Shown here one piece after another: positions 14,126 to 15,840 of a DNA stretch of 15,840 nt. Below the pieces are notes generated by a model, which saw only the letters and a list, made by a program, of their open reading frames with translations, did not search any database and had not been told where the DNA came from. Position numbers and translations under genes: made by a program. Source of the stretch: Bog-756 sp963977795 (GTDB taxonomy: Bacteria; Actinomycetota; Acidimicrobiia; Acidimicrobiales; RAAP-2); assembly GCA_963977795.1 (NCBI GenBank), contig CAXBRB010000038.1, forward strand, positions 1 through 15,840, written 5' to 3'. Position 1 is the first letter of the stretch; each line of letters begins with the position of its first letter.

Positions 14126-15766
14126 TCAGCCGCCGACGATCAGCAGGGTGGCGCTGCGGGCGAAGTCGAGGAGGGGGCCGGGGACGATCCCGAACACCAC
14201 GGTGACGGCCACGCACGTCCCCACCGCCACCGCGGTGAGCGCCGGCACCGGCTGGACGCCCCGCTCGGCCACGGCCACCGACGGCGGGGCGTCGGTCAGC
14301 ACGTCGAGCGCGGCGATGCCGTCCCGGGGCACCGACGCGCCCGGCAGGGCGGCCAGCACCTCGGCGGAGCGGCCGTCGTCCTCGTCGGGGGCGTCGCCGA
14401 CCAGGCCCACCGGCGACAGCATGGTCACGGCCAGGCGGAGGTAGAAGAAGGCAGCCACCGCCGCCGTGGCCATGGCCACGGCGGCCAGCACGTAGCTCTG
14501 GGTCGACTCGGCGGCCTCGATGACGCCCAGCTTGGCCAGGAAGCCGGTGGTGAAGGGGGCGCCGGCCTGGCCGAGGAGGAGCACGGCGAAGGCCAGGGCC
14601 AGCACGGGCTGGCGGCGGGCCAGGCCGCGGTAGTCGGCGATGTCGGTGGCCCCGTCGCCCGGGCCGGCCACCACCGAGATGACAGCGAAGGAGCCCAGGG
14701 AGAGGAAGAGGTAGGCGAAGAGGTAGTACAGCGAGGCGGCCACGCCCTTGGCCGTCCCGACCTCCAGGCCGAGGAGGATGAAGCCGACGTGGTTGATGGA
14801 CGAGTACGCCATCATCCGCTTGACGTCGCGCTGGCTGAGGGCCACCACCGCACCCAGCACCAGGCTGAGCACGGCCATCACCCAGACGATGGGCTGCCAG
14901 TCGGCCCGCTGGGTCGGGAAGGCGGTCACGAAGACCCGCAGCAGGGCGGCGAAGGCGCCGGCCTTGGCCACCGAGGCCATGAAGCCCGACACCGGCGACG
15001 GGGAGCCCTGGTAGACGTCGGGCGACCACATGTGGAAGGGCACGGCCGCCACCTTGAAGCCGAACCCGACCAGCAGCAGGGCCAGGCCGCCGAGGAGCAC
15101 CCCGTTGGTGGCCACCACGTTGTCGGCCAGGAAGGCGGCGATCTTGGGGATGTTGGTCGTCCCGGTGGCGCCGTAGGTGAGGGCGATGCCGAAGAGGAAG
15201 ACGGCCGAGGAGAACCCGCCGAGGACGAAGTACTTGAGGGCGGCCTCGCCGGACTCGGCCCGGCGGTGGTTGAAGGCGGCCAGCACGTAGAGGGCGATGG
15301 AGAGGATCTCCAGGCCCAGGAAGACCACGATGAGGTCGTTGGCCGCCCCCATGATCATGGCCCCCGAGGCCGACACCATGGCCAGCACGTGGTACTCCGG
15401 CCCGTCCACGCCCTCCCGCCGGAGGTAGCCGTCGCCGATGAGGGCGGAGAGCAGGACGGCGATGGACACCAGGATCTGGAGGAAGACGTCGAACCCGTCG
15501 AAGGCGATGGCGCCGGCGATGGTGACCGACGGGCCGTGCGACGACACGTGGTTCCACTGGAACAGGGCGGCGGCCAGCGAGGCCACGGCCACCGCCGCGG
15601 TCACCAGGGTGCCGGTGCGGACGTCGACGACGCGCAGCCGGAGCGCCGAGAGCACCATGAGGACGAGCGCCCCGCCCAGCATGATCAGCAGGGGCAGGAT
15701 GCTGAGGTAGTCCACGTGGGGGATGTGGATGGCGGGGGCGGACGTCACCGCCAGCAGCGCGGTCAC
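14126..15766 (-). CDS. nuoN: NADH-quinone oxidoreductase subunit N
   Basis: NuoN is an antiporter-like, proton-pumping subunit in the membrane arm of respiratory complex I. The 546-residue product is polytopic (about 14 helices) and keeps the key charged residues: E153 in FLGLEILS, K238 in VGFGFKVAAVPFHMW, K268 in SVAKAG and K412 in TGFLAKLG, corresponding to E. coli NuoN E133, K217, K247 and K395. The conserved MAYSSINHVGFILLG segment is present (319-333). It is longer than E. coli NuoN (485) mainly because of a hydrophilic, acidic insert (about 453-508) before the last helix. GTG 15766 has GGGAGG (15778-15773) exactly 6 bases upstream. As in most nuo operons it should be the last nuo gene, following nuoM. 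Confidence 0.95.
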   Translation of the reverse strand: MTALLAVTSAPAIHIPHVDYLSILPLLIMLGGALVLMVLSALRLRVVDVRTGTLVTAAVAVASLAAALFQWNHVSSHGPSVTIAGAIAFDGFDVFLQILVSIAVLLSALIGDGYLRREGVDGPEYHVLAMVSASGAMIMGAANDLIVVFLGLEILSIALYVLAAFNHRRAESGEAALKYFVLGGFSSAVFLFGIALTYGATGTTNIPKIAAFLADNVVATNGVLLGGLALLLVGFGFKVAAVPFHMWSPDVYQGSPSPVSGFMASVAKAGAFAALLRVFVTAFPTQRADWQPIVWVMAVLSLVLGAVVALSQRDVKRMMAYSSINHVGFILLGLEVGTAKGVAASLYYLFAYLFLSLGSFAVISVVAGPGDGATDIADYRGLARRQPVLALAFAVLLLGQAGAPFTTGFLAKLGVIEAAESTQSYVLAAVAMATAAVAAFFYLRLAVTMLSPVGLVGDAPDEDDGRSAEVLAALPGASVPRDGIAALDVLTDAPPSVAVAERGVQPVPALTAVAVGTCVAVTVVFGIVPGPLLDFARSATLLIVGG

Positions 15767-15840
15767 CGGCCACCTCCCGACGTCGTGGGCCGGGCCGGAG
15801 CAGCGGTGCGCCCGGTGGCCGACCAGGCCGTCTCGCCCCC
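15763..15840 (-). CDS. nuoM: Probable C-terminal tail of NuoM, partial
   Basis: A frame open to the window edge (25 codons) ends in TGA at 15765-15763, overlapping the nuoN GTG in the GTGA pattern. The residues are Gly/Ala/Thr/Pro-rich, like a disordered C-terminal tail, and contain no diagnostic motif. The assignment rests on gene order (nuoM precedes nuoN) and on the stop/start overlap. The other two frames are also open here, so the call is tentative. Confidence 0.4.
   Translation of the reverse strand, partial: GGETAWSATGRTAAPARPTTSGGGR

Noticed and set aside
15767..15840. N-terminal extension of nuoN to the window edge in the same frame
   Set aside because: The frame is open, but the extra residues are Cys/His/Arg-rich and unlike NuoN; GGGAGG with a 6-base spacer marks GTG 15766 as the start.

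Overview
The window is very GC-rich. Nearly every third codon position is G or C, GTG starts are frequent, and ribosome sites are of the GGAGG/AAGGAG type. Together with the gene families (a lysyl-phosphatidylglycerol synthase-like MprF protein, a DUF2252 protein, an actinobacterial six-helix membrane protein, NuoN, Acs), this points to a high-GC actinobacterium. Acidimicrobiia or a relative is plausible, but that is inference and no rRNA marker is present. It looks like ordinary chromosome: no transposase, integrase, phage gene, tRNA, rRNA or CRISPR array was seen, and no gene-free stretch exceeds about 210 bases.

Layout, left to right. Positions 1-117 (minus) hold a coding-like piece resembling the middle of a thiolase, in frame with the preceding gene's stop but with no start codon of its own. 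Then on the minus strand come a HAD-family phosphatase (118-615) and acetyl-CoA synthetase acs (621-2654), which are translationally coupled. A 98-base divergent gap leads to a large plus-strand MprF-like protein (2753-5944) carrying an N-terminal calcineurin-like phosphoesterase domain whose metal-binding motifs are decayed. A strong hairpin (6045-6085) separates it from a convergent secreted RTX-type repeat protein (6108-7139, minus). Next on the minus strand are a six-helix membrane protein (7344-8672), a hairpin plus three tandem 27-base repeats (8759-8878), and a PLDc_N/SHOCT membrane protein (8879-9277).

A divergent promoter region leads to a plus-strand pair: a 32-residue single-helix membrane peptide (9460-9558) overlapping by 4 bases a K+-channel-like membrane protein (9555-10736) with a non-canonical TTLGFA filter. 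Convergent to it are glutamate decarboxylase gad (10792-12186, minus) and, just upstream, a DUF2252 gene (12242-13633), a probable operon. Beyond a 20-base perfect palindrome lie a LapA-domain membrane protein (13740-14018), nuoN (14126-15766, the last Nuo subunit gene) and probably the extreme 3' end of nuoM at the window edge.

Functionally the window mixes central metabolism (Acs, complex I) with envelope and ion/pH homeostasis: lysinylation of phospholipid, a Ca2+-binding exoprotein, a channel-like protein, proton-consuming glutamate decarboxylation and several small membrane proteins. The items most worth a second look are the degenerate phosphoesterase-MprF fusion, the micropeptide-channel pair with the altered filter, the DUF2252-gad pair, and the start-less thiolase fragment. 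None of them on its own proves a new system.
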